Source: Deltaproteobacteria bacterium (lineage in GTDB: Bacteria > Desulfobacterota > Desulfobacteria > Desulfobacterales > ETH-SRB1). From it: a stretch of 38,753 bases of DNA. Position 1 is the first letter of the stretch, and every line of letters begins with the position of its first letter. A program made the translations under genes and the position numbers. This document shows, one piece after another, positions 16,344 to 25,040 of the stretch. The notes below the pieces were generated by a model. It worked only from the letters and a program-made list of their open reading frames with translations. It made no database searches and was not told the DNA's origin. The stretch is taken from NCBI GenBank assembly GCA_019314185.1, contig JAFCZU010000002.1, positions 1 to 38,753 of the forward strand. Direction: 5' to 3'.

Positions 16344-16562
16344 TAATTAGTGTCTGAACGAAAAGTATTTTTTTTAATACTGGCAATAGATTCAGTTTAT
16401 TTAGCTATGTGAAGATTTGTGAACAAGCTGTTAGCTAAAAGGTGTTATCTGTTTGATTTTTCAAGCTAAAGGCTAACCGCTAAAAAAAAACTTTGATTTG
16501 AGAATAGTGCCCAACTGACTGTAATTTTGGATGTTTTGAGGTTTTCGTTCGGGTACTAATTA
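16344..16562. repeat. MITE-like element upstream of tatA with 21-base terminal inverted repeats
   Basis: The left end TAATTAGTGTCTGAACGAAA (16344 on) and the right end TTTCGTTCGGGTACTAATTA (to 16562) match in 18 of 21 positions as inverted repeats. The 219 bases carry no gene. They contain a smaller internal repeat with AGCTAAAGGCTAACCGCTAA. The right end lies directly beside the tatA ribosome binding site. Confidence 0.75.
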
Positions 16563-16573
16563 GGAGTAGTTAT

Positions 16574-16912
16574 ATGTTTGGCATTGGAATGCCGGAATTA
16601 ATTTTAATCTTAGCTATAGCTCTTATTGTGCTTGGCCCAAAAAAACTTCCTGATCTCGCAAAATCAATGGGACGGGCTTTACGAGAATTCAAAAAAGCTA
16701 CATCAGAATTTAAAGAATCCATTGCGGTGGACAATGAATTATCAGATGTAAAAAAAGCCTTTGATGACATAAATAATGATATTAGAGAAACAATCGATAT
16801 AAACGTTGATCTTGAAGATAAAGCTCAAAATCACCTGCCTTCATCTGATAATGAAAAAGATAATAAAGAACCGAAAAAGGAAGAGCCGGAAGGATCTGTA
16901 AAAGATGAATGA
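16574..16912 (+). CDS. Sec-independent translocase subunit TatA/TatB
   Basis: This 112-residue protein has the TatA/B design: a short N-terminal membrane helix (GMPELILILAIALIVLGPKK), a hinge, an amphipathic helix (LAKSMGRALREFKKAT) and a charged acidic/basic tail. The Gly-Pro hinge and the FGIGMPE start fit. The tail is longer than in many TatA proteins and approaches TatB, so the exact class is open. It forms the translocation pore or receptor for folded twin-arginine substrates. TAGGAG precedes the ATG. It overlaps tatC by 8 bases. Confidence 0.9.
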   Translation: MFGIGMPELILILAIALIVLGPKKLPDLAKSMGRALREFKKATSEFKESIAVDNELSDVKKAFDDINNDIRETIDINVDLEDKAQNHLPSSDNEKDNKEPKKEEPEGSVKDE

Positions 16913-17651
16913 GGCTGAAAAAATTCCTTTTACCGGGCACCTCGAAGAGCTGAGAAAGCGTCTTGTCGTCTGTTTTATAGCTATCAGTATAGGGTTCGTT
17001 GCTTCCTACGGATTCAAAGAACAAATATTTCAAATTTTGTCCCGTCCTCTGATATCTGCAATGGGAACAGGTGACAAGCTTATATTTACCGGCCTTCCCG
17101 AGGCGTTTTTTACTTATTTGAAAGTAGCTTTTTTAACCGGCATTATGCTGGCCGCTCCGGTTATCCTGTATGAATTCTGGATATTTATTGCTCCTGGTTT
17201 ATATAAAAAGGAAAGAAGTCTTCTTGTCCCTATAGTTTTCATTTCCTCCTTTTTTTTTATAGGAGGCTCCCTCTTTGGATATTTTGTTGTTTTTCCATTT
17301 GGATTCAAATTTTTTCTTGGATTTGCCTCTGACACCATACAGGCTCTTCCGTCAATGAAAGAATATTTAGGTTTTTCCGCTAAACTGCTTCTTGCTTTTG
17401 GACTTGTTTTTGAACTCCCTGTTGTTATTACATTTCTGGCTAAATTAGGCATAGTTTCAGTCGACTTTTTGAAAAAAAACAGAAAATATGCCCTTATTCT
17501 GTTTTTTGTTGGAGCTGCCATAATAACGCCGCCGGATGTTATAACTCAGATTATGATGGCACTGCCATTGATGCTTCTATATGAAATAAGCATCTTAGGA
17601 GCCAGGGCTTTTGGTAAAAAGAAACCGGATAAGAATGAGAATGCTGCCTAA
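16905..17651 (+). CDS. tatC: Sec-independent protein translocase TatC
   Basis: This 248-residue polytopic membrane protein has the TatC marks: an N-terminal PFTGHLEELRKRL cytoplasmic segment and YEFWIFIAPGLYKKER in the first periplasmic/second membrane region, where the conserved Glu lies. There are about six hydrophobic segments, and the C-terminal TPPDVITQIMMALPLMLLYE is conserved. It is the twin-arginine signal receptor in the inner membrane. It is translationally coupled to tatA/B by an overlap. The likely substrates (cofactor-loaded periplasmic enzymes such as hydrogenases) are not in this window. Confidence 0.95.
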   Translation: MNEAEKIPFTGHLEELRKRLVVCFIAISIGFVASYGFKEQIFQILSRPLISAMGTGDKLIFTGLPEAFFTYLKVAFLTGIMLAAPVILYEFWIFIAPGLYKKERSLLVPIVFISSFFFIGGSLFGYFVVFPFGFKFFLGFASDTIQALPSMKEYLGFSAKLLLAFGLVFELPVVITFLAKLGIVSVDFLKKNRKYALILFFVGAAIITPPDVITQIMMALPLMLLYEISILGARAFGKKKPDKNENAA

Positions 17652-17792
17652 GCAAAAAGGTTCACATACTAAGGAGTATTGGTTTTTCGGAAACGAGGAT
17701 ACATATACTAAACCGAATGTTTAAAAAACTATTACAATGCCAGTAAATGGAACTTTTCACGACGTCATTATGGTCAAATTTTTTCTTTATCA

Positions 17793-17821
17793 TTGACAAA
17801 ATTGTTTGTGCTTGATAGGCA
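17793..17821 (+). promoter_or_regulatory. Possible sigma-70 promoter of cytochrome c3
   Basis: TTGACA (17793-17798), 17 bases, then TAGGCA (17816-17821). The -35 box is perfect and the -10 is weak. It lies about 70 bases upstream of the cytochrome start, in AT-rich DNA. It is a reasonable but unproven candidate. Confidence 0.35.
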
Positions 17822-17890
17822 AACTTAATTGTAATAGAAAGTTTTTATTTAAATGGATTTATATAATTAAAAGGAGGTGAAACAGGCAAT

Positions 17891-18343
17891 ATGAATAAAA
17901 AATGTTTAGTACTTATAGGTATTGTAGCAATTGCTGCCCTGTTTTTTGCAACCAGTATTTATGCAGGGACCACAGCGCCTGATGTTGTCAATCTGGATAA
18001 GGGTTATAAGCATAAGAAGGGCATAGTAATCTTTTCTCACAAGAAGCATACTGCAGATTATAAAGCAGTTTGCGGAGACTGTCACCATGATGCAAACAAC
18101 AAACCTCTTAATAATCTGAAAGCAGGAGATGATGTTAAAGCTTGCATCGAGTGCCATAATAAACCAGGTGAAAGACCAAAGGGAAAGGGTGCTCCAAAGC
18201 TTAACAAAAAACAGAGATTAGAATACGTAGCCGAAGCGTTTCATTATAACTGCAAAGGCTGCCATAAAAAATTCAACAAGAAAGCCGGCACAAGAGCAGC
18301 GCCTACAAGCTGTTCAAAATGCCATCCAAGAAAGAAGAGATAA
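17891..18343 (+). CDS. Tetraheme cytochrome c3
   Basis: This 150-residue exported protein has a Sec signal peptide (residues 1-25, cleaved near YAG) and four CxxCH heme sites: CGDCH, CIECH, CKGCH and CSKCH. HKKH before the first site and HH after it supply axial ligands. The mature size of about 125 residues and Lys richness fit the class III cytochrome c3 that shuttles electrons between periplasmic hydrogenases/formate dehydrogenases and membrane complexes in sulfate reducers. A very strong ribosome binding site (AAAGGAGGTG) suggests high expression. A single-gene unit is likely, with a terminator just downstream. Confidence 0.93.
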   Translation: MNKKCLVLIGIVAIAALFFATSIYAGTTAPDVVNLDKGYKHKKGIVIFSHKKHTADYKAVCGDCHHDANNKPLNNLKAGDDVKACIECHNKPGERPKGKGAPKLNKKQRLEYVAEAFHYNCKGCHKKFNKKAGTRAAPTSCSKCHPRKKR

Positions 18344-18360
18344 TCTGTAACTAAAAGTTA

Positions 18361-18400
18361 AAAAAAGGGCGGACATCTGTTAGATGTTCGCCCTTTTTTT
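18361..18400 (+). terminator. Rho-independent terminator after cytochrome c3
   Basis: GGGCGGACATCT and AGATGTTCGCCC form a 12-base stem (one G-T pair) with a 3-base loop, followed by a run of T. The A-run on the left may make it bidirectional. Confidence 0.92.
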
Positions 18401-18565
18401 TATGATTCTTTCTATAAATTGTAGCCGTTCACGGATTGAAGCTTGAAATTGGAAAATAGAAATTTGGGAGAAATAAAACGAGTTATGTTATGTGTCCAGC
18501 ATGGTACTATATGTCTGGCAAAAGCGTTAGAAGAAAAGGTTTATTTGAGTCAAACAAGTATTATC

Positions 18566-18714
18566 TGAATATCGAATATCGAACAAGAAATTTCGAATGA
18601 TGAAGTGTAGAATCGCTACGCTCTATCTTTTATAGTAGTAAAAATAATAGAATACCTTACTTCGACATTCATAATTTCTTGTTCGATATTCTGCGGTTCA
18701 AAACAAATTTGTAA
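18566..18714. repeat. Fold-back repeat family C copy 1
   Basis: The arms TATCGAACAAGAAATTTCGA and ATAATTTCTTGTTCGATATT make a long imperfect hairpin around a core with GTAGAATCGCTACGCTCTAT. A closely similar copy is at 37003-37152. It is non-coding and lies between cytochrome c3 and the convergent cbiA/dsrN gene. Confidence 0.85.
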
Positions 18715-18734
18715 ATTCGAATTCGTTTTGAGAA

Positions 18735-20189
18735 CTAAAGTGTTACCTGCTTTCCAATTTCAGCGTTCCGTGAACGCTCACCATAAATTATTGCATTATT
18801 GACCAAGGCCTCTGCCCAGGAAGGTGTGCCAAGAGCGTGGATATGAGTATAGGTTGCAAAGACATTTTTATAGCAAATGCCATCCCTTTTGTTAACAAAA
18901 CCTGTTCCTCTTTTCATGTTAAAAACCAGATCGTTATCATTTCCAAGCCATTTTAAAACAAGAGAATAGTGAAATTCATGGCCTCTGATTTCAGTACCGA
19001 CTTCATAATACGGATTTTCTCTTTCTACTGTAATAATTGTGTATCCGTGTCCCTGTGGTTTCTTGGAAAGACCGAAAACAATCGGCAAAACACCGGCCAT
19101 GGGATATGATTTCCCAGCCAGGACAAGTTCTTCACCAAGGTACATCAAGCCGCCGCATTCAGCATATATTGGAAGGCCATTTTCTGCCAGGGCTTTTAAT
19201 TCCTGCCTGAATTTTACATTTTGCGTCAGTTCCTCTGCATGTGTCTCCGGAAATCCGCCACCAATATATAATGCATCAACAGGTGGAATTGAATCACTTG
19301 CAAGAGGGCTGATAAATACAGTCTCGGCGCCGAGTGAAATAAGCGCCTCAATATTTTCCGGATAATAGAACTGGAATGCTGAATCTTTGATTATTCCGAT
19401 TCTTGGGGCTTGTTGCTTGTTGCTTGTTGTTCGTTGCCGGCTGCTTGTTGCTTTGAGCTTTGAGCTTCTTTGTGCTGGTTGCTTGTTGCTCGTTGATTTG
19501 GCTGATTCATTTGCGATCTTCTCTATTGCGTCAAGATCAAGATATTTCGATGCCATTTGAGAAGCGGTTTCTATCGAATTGTTTGCCCAAGTATGTTCGG
19601 GAGTTGGAATAAGCCCCATGTGTCTTTCAGGAAAACTCTGCTTTCCCAGTTTCGGCACAGCGCCTAATACAGATATGCCACAGTAGTATTCAATGCTTTT
19701 GCGGAGTATATTCTCATGCCTTGGCCCGGCAGTGCGGTTTAATATAACTCCTTTTATTTTAATATTCGGGTCGAACTTTATGCACCCGGCAACAACCGCG
19801 GCCATAGTTCTTGTGGTCTTTGTGCAATCAATACACAAAACAACAGGAGCATTAAGCAACTTCGCAAGCTCGGCGGTGCTGGTGCTTCCCTCAATATCTA
19901 AGCCGTCATAAAGCCCTCGGTTGCCTTCTATGACAGCAATATCTTTATTTATGGAATGTGAAAGAAATGAATTAAGAGCCTGCTCTTTTTTTATCATGAA
20001 GGTGTCCAGATTATAGCAGGGTCTGCCTGCCGCAAGCGCCAGCCAGCCGGCATCAATATAATCAGGACCTTTTTTGAAAGGAGCTACTCTTTTACCAAGA
20101 ATAGCCCATGCGGCAATAATACCAATCGATAGTATGGTTTTCCCCGCTCCTCCCCGCAAAGCCGCAATAATAATTCTGGGAATGTTCAT
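18735..20189 (-). CDS. cbiA: Cobyrinate a,c-diamide synthase family amidase (CbiA; DsrN-like)
   Basis: This 484-residue two-domain protein has an N-terminal dethiobiotin-synthetase-like ATPase (IIAALRGGAGKT, FKKGPDYIDAGW, VIEGNRGLYDG) and a C-terminal class I glutamine amidotransferase (LYIGGGFPETHAEEL, nucleophile Cys in YAECGGLMYLGEEL, His in GHEFHYS). CbiA amidates cobyrinate. Next to dsrABD this family is called DsrN and is thought to amidate siroheme for sulfite reductase. The location favours that role, but sequence alone cannot separate the two. The linker between domains carries a low-complexity stretch rich in S/N/K/Q/T encoded by intergenic-type repeat DNA (about 19405-19500). The ribosome binding site before ATG 20189 is weak. 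Confidence 0.9.
   Translation of the reverse strand: MNIPRIIIAALRGGAGKTILSIGIIAAWAILGKRVAPFKKGPDYIDAGWLALAAGRPCYNLDTFMIKKEQALNSFLSHSINKDIAVIEGNRGLYDGLDIEGSTSTAELAKLLNAPVVLCIDCTKTTRTMAAVVAGCIKFDPNIKIKGVILNRTAGPRHENILRKSIEYYCGISVLGAVPKLGKQSFPERHMGLIPTPEHTWANNSIETASQMASKYLDLDAIEKIANESAKSTSNKQPAQRSSKLKATSSRQRTTSNKQQAPRIGIIKDSAFQFYYPENIEALISLGAETVFISPLASDSIPPVDALYIGGGFPETHAEELTQNVKFRQELKALAENGLPIYAECGGLMYLGEELVLAGKSYPMAGVLPIVFGLSKKPQGHGYTIITVERENPYYEVGTEIRGHEFHYSLVLKWLGNDNDLVFNMKRGTGFVNKRDGICYKNVFATYTHIHALGTPSWAEALVNNAIIYGERSRNAEIGKQVTL
19405..19500. repeat. Repeat DNA translated in the CbiA/DsrN interdomain linker
   Basis: This low-complexity tract is built from TTGCTTGTTG, TTTGAGCTTTGAGCTTCT and TTGCTCGTTG units. 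The same kinds of units occur outside genes at 11171-11188 and 24960-24980. It stays in frame within cbiA/dsrN and encodes a polar linker. Confidence 0.7.
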
Positions 20190-20250
20190 ATGTTTTAATC
20201 CACAGATTTCACAAATTTTTGTGAATTATCAGGTTACAATTCCCCGTAGC

Positions 20251-20396
20251 CTGAGACCTTTGAAAAATGTTCAATTTTGTTCGAGTACAAGGAAGGCGAA
20301 AATTTCAACCACAGGAATATATTGAATATTTCGAGGATTGAAATTTGAGCCTGACGCAGTAATCGGGCAAAAGGGGACGTTTTGCAAAGGTCTCAG
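20251..20396. repeat. MITE-like element with CTGAGACCTTTG terminal inverted repeats
   Basis: CTGAGACCTTTG at 20251-20262 and CAAAGGTCTCAG at 20385-20396 are perfect 12-base inverted ends. Similarity continues inward (AAAAATGT versus AAAACGT). The 146 bases have no gene. Confidence 0.75.
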
Positions 20397-20436
20397 CCTG
20401 TCGAAGTTAAGAAGCAGTTCATTATTAAATTGTAGT

Positions 20437-20506
20437 TCAAAAAGAAATGGCATAAGACGCAACACAAGCTTAAACAATATATAAACAAGCCTGACGTCTT
20501 ATGCCA
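20437..20506 (-). terminator. Likely terminator of the dsrABD transcript
   Basis: On the minus strand TGGCATAAGACG (20495-20506) pairs perfectly with CGTCTTATGCCA (20448-20459), followed by TTTCTTTTT. The 12-base stem has a long loop (about 35 bases). It lies 60 bases after dsrD, in the correct orientation to end dsrABD. The long loop is unusual. Confidence 0.6.
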
Positions 20507-20565
20507 CACAATAAAAACTAATTTTTATTATATATAGCGCAGAAAATCAAAAAAGGAAAACTGTT

Positions 20566-20805
20566 TTAATCCTCGCCCTCGCCGTGAGACTGTTTACCGG
20601 TCCCTTTAAGCCCATACATAGATGTGCTTCCGCTTGACCAGTACTCAAGAATTCCATCTGTTACCATCAGGTTAATATACTTTTTCGCGGCTCTGGGCTT
20701 TTCATCAAGTATTTTGGCAAGGTCATTGAAATAAAATTTTGACTTTGTTTTTGCTTTCTTTTTCAGTGCTTCAACAATTTTCTCGGTTGCTTCAGCTTGT
20801 TCCAT
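20566..20805 (-). CDS. dsrD: DsrD, dissimilatory sulfite reductase accessory protein
   Basis: This 79-residue protein is typical of DsrD: EKIVEALKKKAKTKSKFYFN followed by LAKILDEKPRAAKKYINLMV and GILEYWSSGSTSMYGLKG. It has a winged-helix fold. It is found only with reductive-type DsrAB and has been shown to stimulate sulfite reduction by DsrAB. It lies 75 bases downstream of dsrB on the same strand, in one operon. GGCAAG-like bases precede the ATG. A terminator-like hairpin follows. Confidence 0.96.
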   Translation of the reverse strand: MEQAEATEKIVEALKKKAKTKSKFYFNDLAKILDEKPRAAKKYINLMVTDGILEYWSSGSTSMYGLKGTGKQSHGEGED

Positions 20806-20879
20806 TATCTTGCCCTCTTTTCTTGTTTAAGGCAGGAAACACGATTTATGTTTCCTGCCGGTTATATATGTATATATCT

Positions 20880-22028
20880 TTAGAACTTAAAGTTTGTTGT
20901 CTGTCGCCATGTGTAATAGGCGGGATCACGGAAATCATCGATAAGATGATGTGTAAACTCAAGTTCACATTTCTCAAAGAATCTTTCCCATCCTATTCTT
21001 TCTGCCCACTGACCGAGACGTTCATACTTATTAGCGTCTTTTGAGTAAGCGTCTACAATTCTTTTTACTGTAGCGGTCATGGTAGGCCAGCGCGGTTGTT
21101 CGTTCGGGATAAAGCCAACAACCACCTTGGAAAATTTCGGTGCGCATCTCCTGTTGGAAATTTGACCGCCAGCCATTATCACTATTCCATCGCCTTCAGT
21201 ATCGGCAAGAGGCATGGATGGACACATTGTGTAGCAGTTGCCACAGTACATGCACTTGTCATCCCTAACCGAAACCGTCTTTACCTCTTTTCCGTCCGGA
21301 AGCGTGATCTTGGTCGGTTTAATGGCCGCGGTAGGACATGCGGCAATAGCGAGAGGAATCTCGCACATCTTGTCGATATATTCATGATCAATCATGGGCG
21401 GTTTGCGGTGATAGCCAAGAATTGCGATATCAGAGCAATGTACCGCGCCGCACATGTTAAGACAGCAAGCCATTGACACGCGAAGCTTACCGGGAAGCTT
21501 CATGTCTGTAAACTGATCATAAAGCACATCCATAGCTGCCTTTACCGTGCCTGATGCATCGGTAGCAGGTGTGTGGCAATGAATCCAGCCCTGGGTATGA
21601 ACGATATTCGTGATGCCGGCTCCTGTGCCGCCAATGGGAAATTTGTTACTCCCGCCGGCAAACTTCCTACTCAGAAGATCTTCCTTCATAGGCTTTACGT
21701 TCTCTTCTTTATCAGTCATGAATTCGATGTTATTTCTGGTCGTAAACCTTAAGAATCCATCACAATATTTATTTGCGATTTCATTAATTTCACGAATATG
21801 GGTTACGCTCATTAAACGACATCCACCTACTCTGATTGTATAAACTTTGTCGCCTGATTCTGCGACATGAACTAGAATGCCCGGTTCAAGAATTTCATGA
21901 TACAGCCATTTACCCTTGTTTTTTGCAATAACAGGAGGGTAAAATTCATCATATTTTCTCGGACCGATGTCGGTTATTCTGTTTTCCATCGGTTTGCCAG
22001 GATTGTAGCCTGAAGATATAAATGCCAT
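20880..22028 (-). CDS. dsrB: Dissimilatory sulfite reductase beta subunit DsrB
   Basis: This 382-residue DsrB starts at [20 protein letters not shown], the canonical N-terminus. The ATG at 22028 has an AGGAGG ribosome binding site. A longer frame to 22103 exists, but it only extends into the end of dsrA. The siroheme region includes [16 protein letters not shown] ferredoxin insert carries CPTAAIKP and [12 protein letters not shown]. With DsrA it forms the cytoplasmic alpha2beta2 enzyme that reduces sulfite, passing sulfur to DsrC. It starts 13 bases after the dsrA stop, so expression is coupled. The presence of dsrD indicates the reductive (sulfate-reducing) type. Confidence 0.97.
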   Translation of the reverse strand: MAFISSGYNPGKPMENRITDIGPRKYDEFYPPVIAKNKGKWLYHEILEPGILVHVAESGDKVYTIRVGGCRLMSVTHIREINEIANKYCDGFLRFTTRNNIEFMTDKEENVKPMKEDLLSRKFAGGSNKFPIGGTGAGITNIVHTQGWIHCHTPATDASGTVKAAMDVLYDQFTDMKLPGKLRVSMACCLNMCGAVHCSDIAILGYHRKPPMIDHEYIDKMCEIPLAIAACPTAAIKPTKITLPDGKEVKTVSVRDDKCMYCGNCYTMCPSMPLADTEGDGIVIMAGGQISNRRCAPKFSKVVVGFIPNEQPRWPTMTATVKRIVDAYSKDANKYERLGQWAERIGWERFFEKCELEFTHHLIDDFRDPAYYTWRQTTNFKF

Positions 22029-22041
22029 GATTATTTTCCTC

Positions 22042-23358
22042 CTATCTCTGATGAAATTTTCTAAATTCGTTAACATCACGCTTAAACCCGCCTGGAACCT
22101 CATCTTCTTTCCAGAAGATATACGGATTTGACCTGGGCTCTTGAATCATTCGCGGATCTGCTTTAAAACCGGTTACCTCAAGCACCTTCTGAAAACCCTG
22201 GCGTTTAATTAATTCACCAAGACGCTCACGGTTTTTGCCTTCTTCCATCCACCAATCCCAAATAGGCTCAATTACTGTTTCCTTGATTTCAGTATAAGGC
22301 GCTTCAATTTTGATAAAAGGAACAAGAAGTGTAGCCATCTGCGCGCCATCAAGAATAGGAGACTTAGCGCCGACGAGAAGAGAAGCGCCTTTGTCGTTGC
22401 CAACCCTGAGAGCTCTCGGCATGACATTAATACAGTGCATGCACCTTGTGCATTCAGGTGTGTTGATTTCAAGTTTTCCATCTTCATACCGCATACATTT
22501 AGTGGGACAAAGATCTATAACTTCTTTCTGAATGTCAAACGGACCCCAGTCACGGCCAGCATGTGCGCCGGCATTTGACGGAAATTCTCCACCGATATAA
22601 GCTTTTACAGCTTCCTGATCAATGCGAATATCATCACGCCATGTACCGATAAAAGAAAGATCTGATCGCGCAATAGATGCCACACAGCAGTTGGGGCAGC
22701 CATCAAATTTGAATTTAAACTTATACGGAAATGCAGGACGATGAAGCTCATCCTGATACTCATTGGTAAGTTCATGACATATATCTTGTGTGTCGTAACA
22801 TGCAAATTCACAACGTGACTGTCCAAGACAGTCGGAAGGAGTACGCAGGTTTGAACCAGAGCCTCCAAGGTCCTGATTCAGGTTATGTCCAAGCTCCCAG
22901 AACACTTCTTCAAGTTGTGGGGTCGTTGTCCCAAGAAAAATAATATCTCCTGTTGCGCCATGCATATTTGTAAGACCACTTCCCCTGCGTTCCCAAAGGT
23001 CGCAAAGGTCTTCAAGATATTTAGTAGTATAGTATTTGCCTGCAGGCTGACTTACACGCATTGTATGAAAATGCGCAACACCCGGGAACATTTCAGGCTG
23101 ATCACAATACCTTCCTATAACTCCACCGCCATAACCAAATACGCCTACGATTCCACCATGTTTCCAGTGAGTCCTGCCGTGTTTATAGGAAAGCTCAACC
23201 ACGCCCAAAAGGTCATCACAGCAATCCTGAGGAATCTGGTATTCGATATTTTTCTCATTCTTTGCCCTTGATTCAGCCTCCTGCTTCAGGTCTGATACGA
23301 AACTCGGCCATGGCCCGCTTTCAAGCTGGTCTAAAAAAGGGGTTTCATGTTTTGCCAT
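22042..23358 (-). CDS. dsrA: Dissimilatory sulfite reductase alpha subunit DsrA
   Basis: This 438-residue DsrA begins [20 protein letters not shown]. Its siroheme-[4Fe-4S] motif is complete: CLGQSRC (C-x5-C) and CPNCC (C-x3-C). A ferredoxin domain follows, with CPTKC and [27 protein letters not shown] and [15 protein letters not shown] are the highly conserved stretches used for dsrA typing. GGAGGT stands 9 bases before the ATG. It is first in the dsrABD operon. DsrC, DsrMKJOP, AprAB and Sat are not in this window. Confidence 0.98.
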   Translation of the reverse strand: MAKHETPFLDQLESGPWPSFVSDLKQEAESRAKNEKNIEYQIPQDCCDDLLGVVELSYKHGRTHWKHGGIVGVFGYGGGVIGRYCDQPEMFPGVAHFHTMRVSQPAGKYYTTKYLEDLCDLWERRGSGLTNMHGATGDIIFLGTTTPQLEEVFWELGHNLNQDLGGSGSNLRTPSDCLGQSRCEFACYDTQDICHELTNEYQDELHRPAFPYKFKFKFDGCPNCCVASIARSDLSFIGTWRDDIRIDQEAVKAYIGGEFPSNAGAHAGRDWGPFDIQKEVIDLCPTKCMRYEDGKLEINTPECTRCMHCINVMPRALRVGNDKGASLLVGAKSPILDGAQMATLLVPFIKIEAPYTEIKETVIEPIWDWWMEEGKNRERLGELIKRQGFQKVLEVTGFKADPRMIQEPRSNPYIFWKEDEVPGGFKRDVNEFRKFHQR

Positions 23359-23398
23359 TATTTATTACCTCCATTGTTTTGAAAAAATTAGCCGTTCT

Positions 23399-23462
23399 GA
23401 CTACAAAGAAATTCCACCTCTCCTTTCGGGCTTTCCCGGTCACCTCCTCTCACTTCGTAGTT
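23399..23462 (-). ncRNA. Possible structured leader of dsrA mRNA
   Basis: On the minus strand (mRNA sense) ACUACGAAG (23461-23453) pairs with CUUUGUAGU (23408-23400) over 9 positions including one G-U. The same arms mispair once on the plus strand. Inside is a hairpin, CGGG-AAAG-CCCG, flanked by two purine-rich blocks, GAGGAGGTGA and GGAGAGGTGG. It lies about 40 bases upstream of dsrA. No known riboswitch was recognised. Confidence 0.35.
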
Positions 23463-23529
23463 ATATTTTTTTACAATTTTATTTTGGTAATTTAATGTAA
23501 GTGTTAAGTACATGTAGCATATCTTGAAA

Positions 23530-23558
23530 CTTTTAAAATTAATCTTAATTATTGTCAA
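23530..23558 (-). promoter_or_regulatory. Candidate sigma-70 promoter of dsrABD
   Basis: On the minus strand TTGACA (23558-23553) is followed after 17 bases by TAAAAG (23535-23530). The -35 is perfect and the -10 has 4 of 6 matches. It would give a leader of about 165 bases holding the hairpin at 23399-23462. The rest of the 414-base gap, 23563-23772, shows nothing further. Confidence 0.45.
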
Positions 23559-23772
23559 TAAAAAAAGACGGATTTCATAAGGTTATAAACAATAAATCAT
23601 TTATTCCAGATTGCAGCACTCCATCTTGAGGATTAATTTTCAAAGTGTTCCATATATTGTGTGAACTAAACAATTATTGCTGTCCACTAAATTTTAATGA
23701 ATTTACAAAAAGTCAAATTTGTCAGTGATCGGAGGGATACGGTTTGTTTGATCTATACTTAATGCCTAACCC

Positions 23773-24951
23773 CTACATGCTGGTTATGGCCTTATAAAGA
23801 ACCTCTGCATGCTTCTTTATATTCTGCTTTATCACAGGGATCTCCGGTGCTGCTGGATTGTATGAATTAATAATAGCTGATGATAAATCATAAAAATCCT
23901 TTTCAGTGCAGGATGATAATAGATAATCATGGAAACAAGTATCAAAAGAATCAGAAAACGAATCTGTTTTATCTTTCCGGCGCAAACCCTGAAAAAAACC
24001 TTTCAATATCCCTTGAACAGCAATGTCGTCAGACCACACAATGTCACCTGTTCCGTCTATCCTGTCTATCCGCATCCTGATTGAAAGATTTAATAAAAAC
24101 ACCAGCAACGCCTCCAGTATCATTTCAACATCTCTGCCTGTTTCTTTATTTTCTTTTTTTGCAAACATGGGCGCATATTGCCTGACTGTTATAAGTTTTA
24201 ATTCAGCCTTATTATTTTGCAGTTTTATAACAAAGTCTCCGGCAGCATGATGCCAGGGAAATATCTGCTCAAATGTTTCAATATTATAATAACCGGTTAA
24301 GATCATGGCTGCCTGCCTGTAAAGTTCCAGGGTATTATTTGGCGAAAGGAAATAATTACCCTTCTCAGTATCCCAGACTAATATTTTGTACTTATTATCT
24401 GTTCTGTCATGGGAAATATGGAACTCGTTAAAGCCCTCAAACCATTCACCCAGAAACATGCTTATCTTATTTCTGCTTTCTTTTACACAGGTTTCTCCAT
24501 AACTATAAACCTCTGGAACAGATGAAAATGAAAAATAATTGTCCAGTTTTTTAAGGCAGTTATATTCTCTTTCGATACAATTCATGCCAGCGGTGGATAT
24601 TGCAACATTTAAGACAAATTTATAACTTTTTTTATCCAAAACAGCTTCAATCAGGGATGGATGATAAAATTCCCCGTGTTTTATCAGGCAAACTCGGATT
24701 TTTTCGATTTCTTCGGGAATTATCTGACGATTTATTTTTTGGGGAAAAGCGGAAATCAGGTTTTCAAATCTGTTTTGTTTCAGAAAAGAACGGACTGCGC
24801 TAAAGTAGTCTCCATAGGTGACAGGAATGTCGATTACTTTCTGTAGCGGTTTTCTTGTTGTTGGGAGGAGAATAGACCATATCTCACTGTTTTTTTGCAC
24901 TGAATTTGTTGCATCAGACAAAAAATATTTGAATTGCGGTTTGTTGGGCAT
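23773..24951 (-). CDS. Hypothetical protein, possible degenerate kinase/phosphotransferase fold
   Basis: This 392-residue soluble protein is one I cannot place firmly. Its layout hints at a protein-kinase or aminoglycoside-phosphotransferase fold. KFVLNVAISTAGMNCIEREYN (about 129-149) would be the Lys strand and Glu helix. MFLGEWFEGFNEFHIS would be the hinge, and FPWHHAAGDFVIKLQN a catalytic-loop-like segment. The usual second Asp motif is not evident (LKLITVRQY), so it may be inactive or not a kinase. It ends 414 bases upstream of dsrA on the same strand, after the TPR and YcaO genes. The ribosome binding site before ATG 24951 is poor, because repeat DNA lies directly upstream. Confidence 0.6.
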   Translation of the reverse strand: MPNKPQFKYFLSDATNSVQKNSEIWSILLPTTRKPLQKVIDIPVTYGDYFSAVRSFLKQNRFENLISAFPQKINRQIIPEEIEKIRVCLIKHGEFYHPSLIEAVLDKKSYKFVLNVAISTAGMNCIEREYNCLKKLDNYFSFSSVPEVYSYGETCVKESRNKISMFLGEWFEGFNEFHISHDRTDNKYKILVWDTEKGNYFLSPNNTLELYRQAAMILTGYYNIETFEQIFPWHHAAGDFVIKLQNNKAELKLITVRQYAPMFAKKENKETGRDVEMILEALLVFLLNLSIRMRIDRIDGTGDIVWSDDIAVQGILKGFFQGLRRKDKTDSFSDSFDTCFHDYLLSSCTEKDFYDLSSAIINSYNPAAPEIPVIKQNIKKHAEVLYKAITSM

Positions 24952-24954
24952 TAT

Positions 24955-25030
24955 TTACTGGTTGCTCGTTACTGGTTGCATGTCGGTGGGCAGTGCCCAG
25001 CCTACTGATCCCTAACACCTGGCCTCCGAC
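24955..25030. repeat. Short intergenic repeat tract between the TPR and kinase-like genes
   Basis: The tract contains GGTTGCTCGTTACTGGTTGC, related to the cbiA/dsrN linker repeat. It then has GGTGGGCAGTGCCCAGCC, a short hairpin, and CCTAACACCTGGCCTCC, similar in style to the ACACCTAACATCTAACACC tract before the activase gene at 5420-5440. Confidence 0.45.
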
Positions 25031-25040
25031 CCCCTGTATC

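Larger units (their letters stand above)
20190..20565. other. Gap between dsrD and cbiA/dsrN holding a MITE-like element and a terminator
   Basis: These 376 gene-free bases contain the inverted-repeat element at 20251-20396 and the hairpin at 20448-20506. The cbiA/dsrN promoter must lie in or near this stretch if the hairpin stops dsr transcription. Confidence 0.6.

Noticed and set aside
22029..22103. Longer dsrB start
   Set aside because: It overlaps the end of dsrA; the canonical DsrB start [10 protein letters not shown] with AGGAGG is at 22028.
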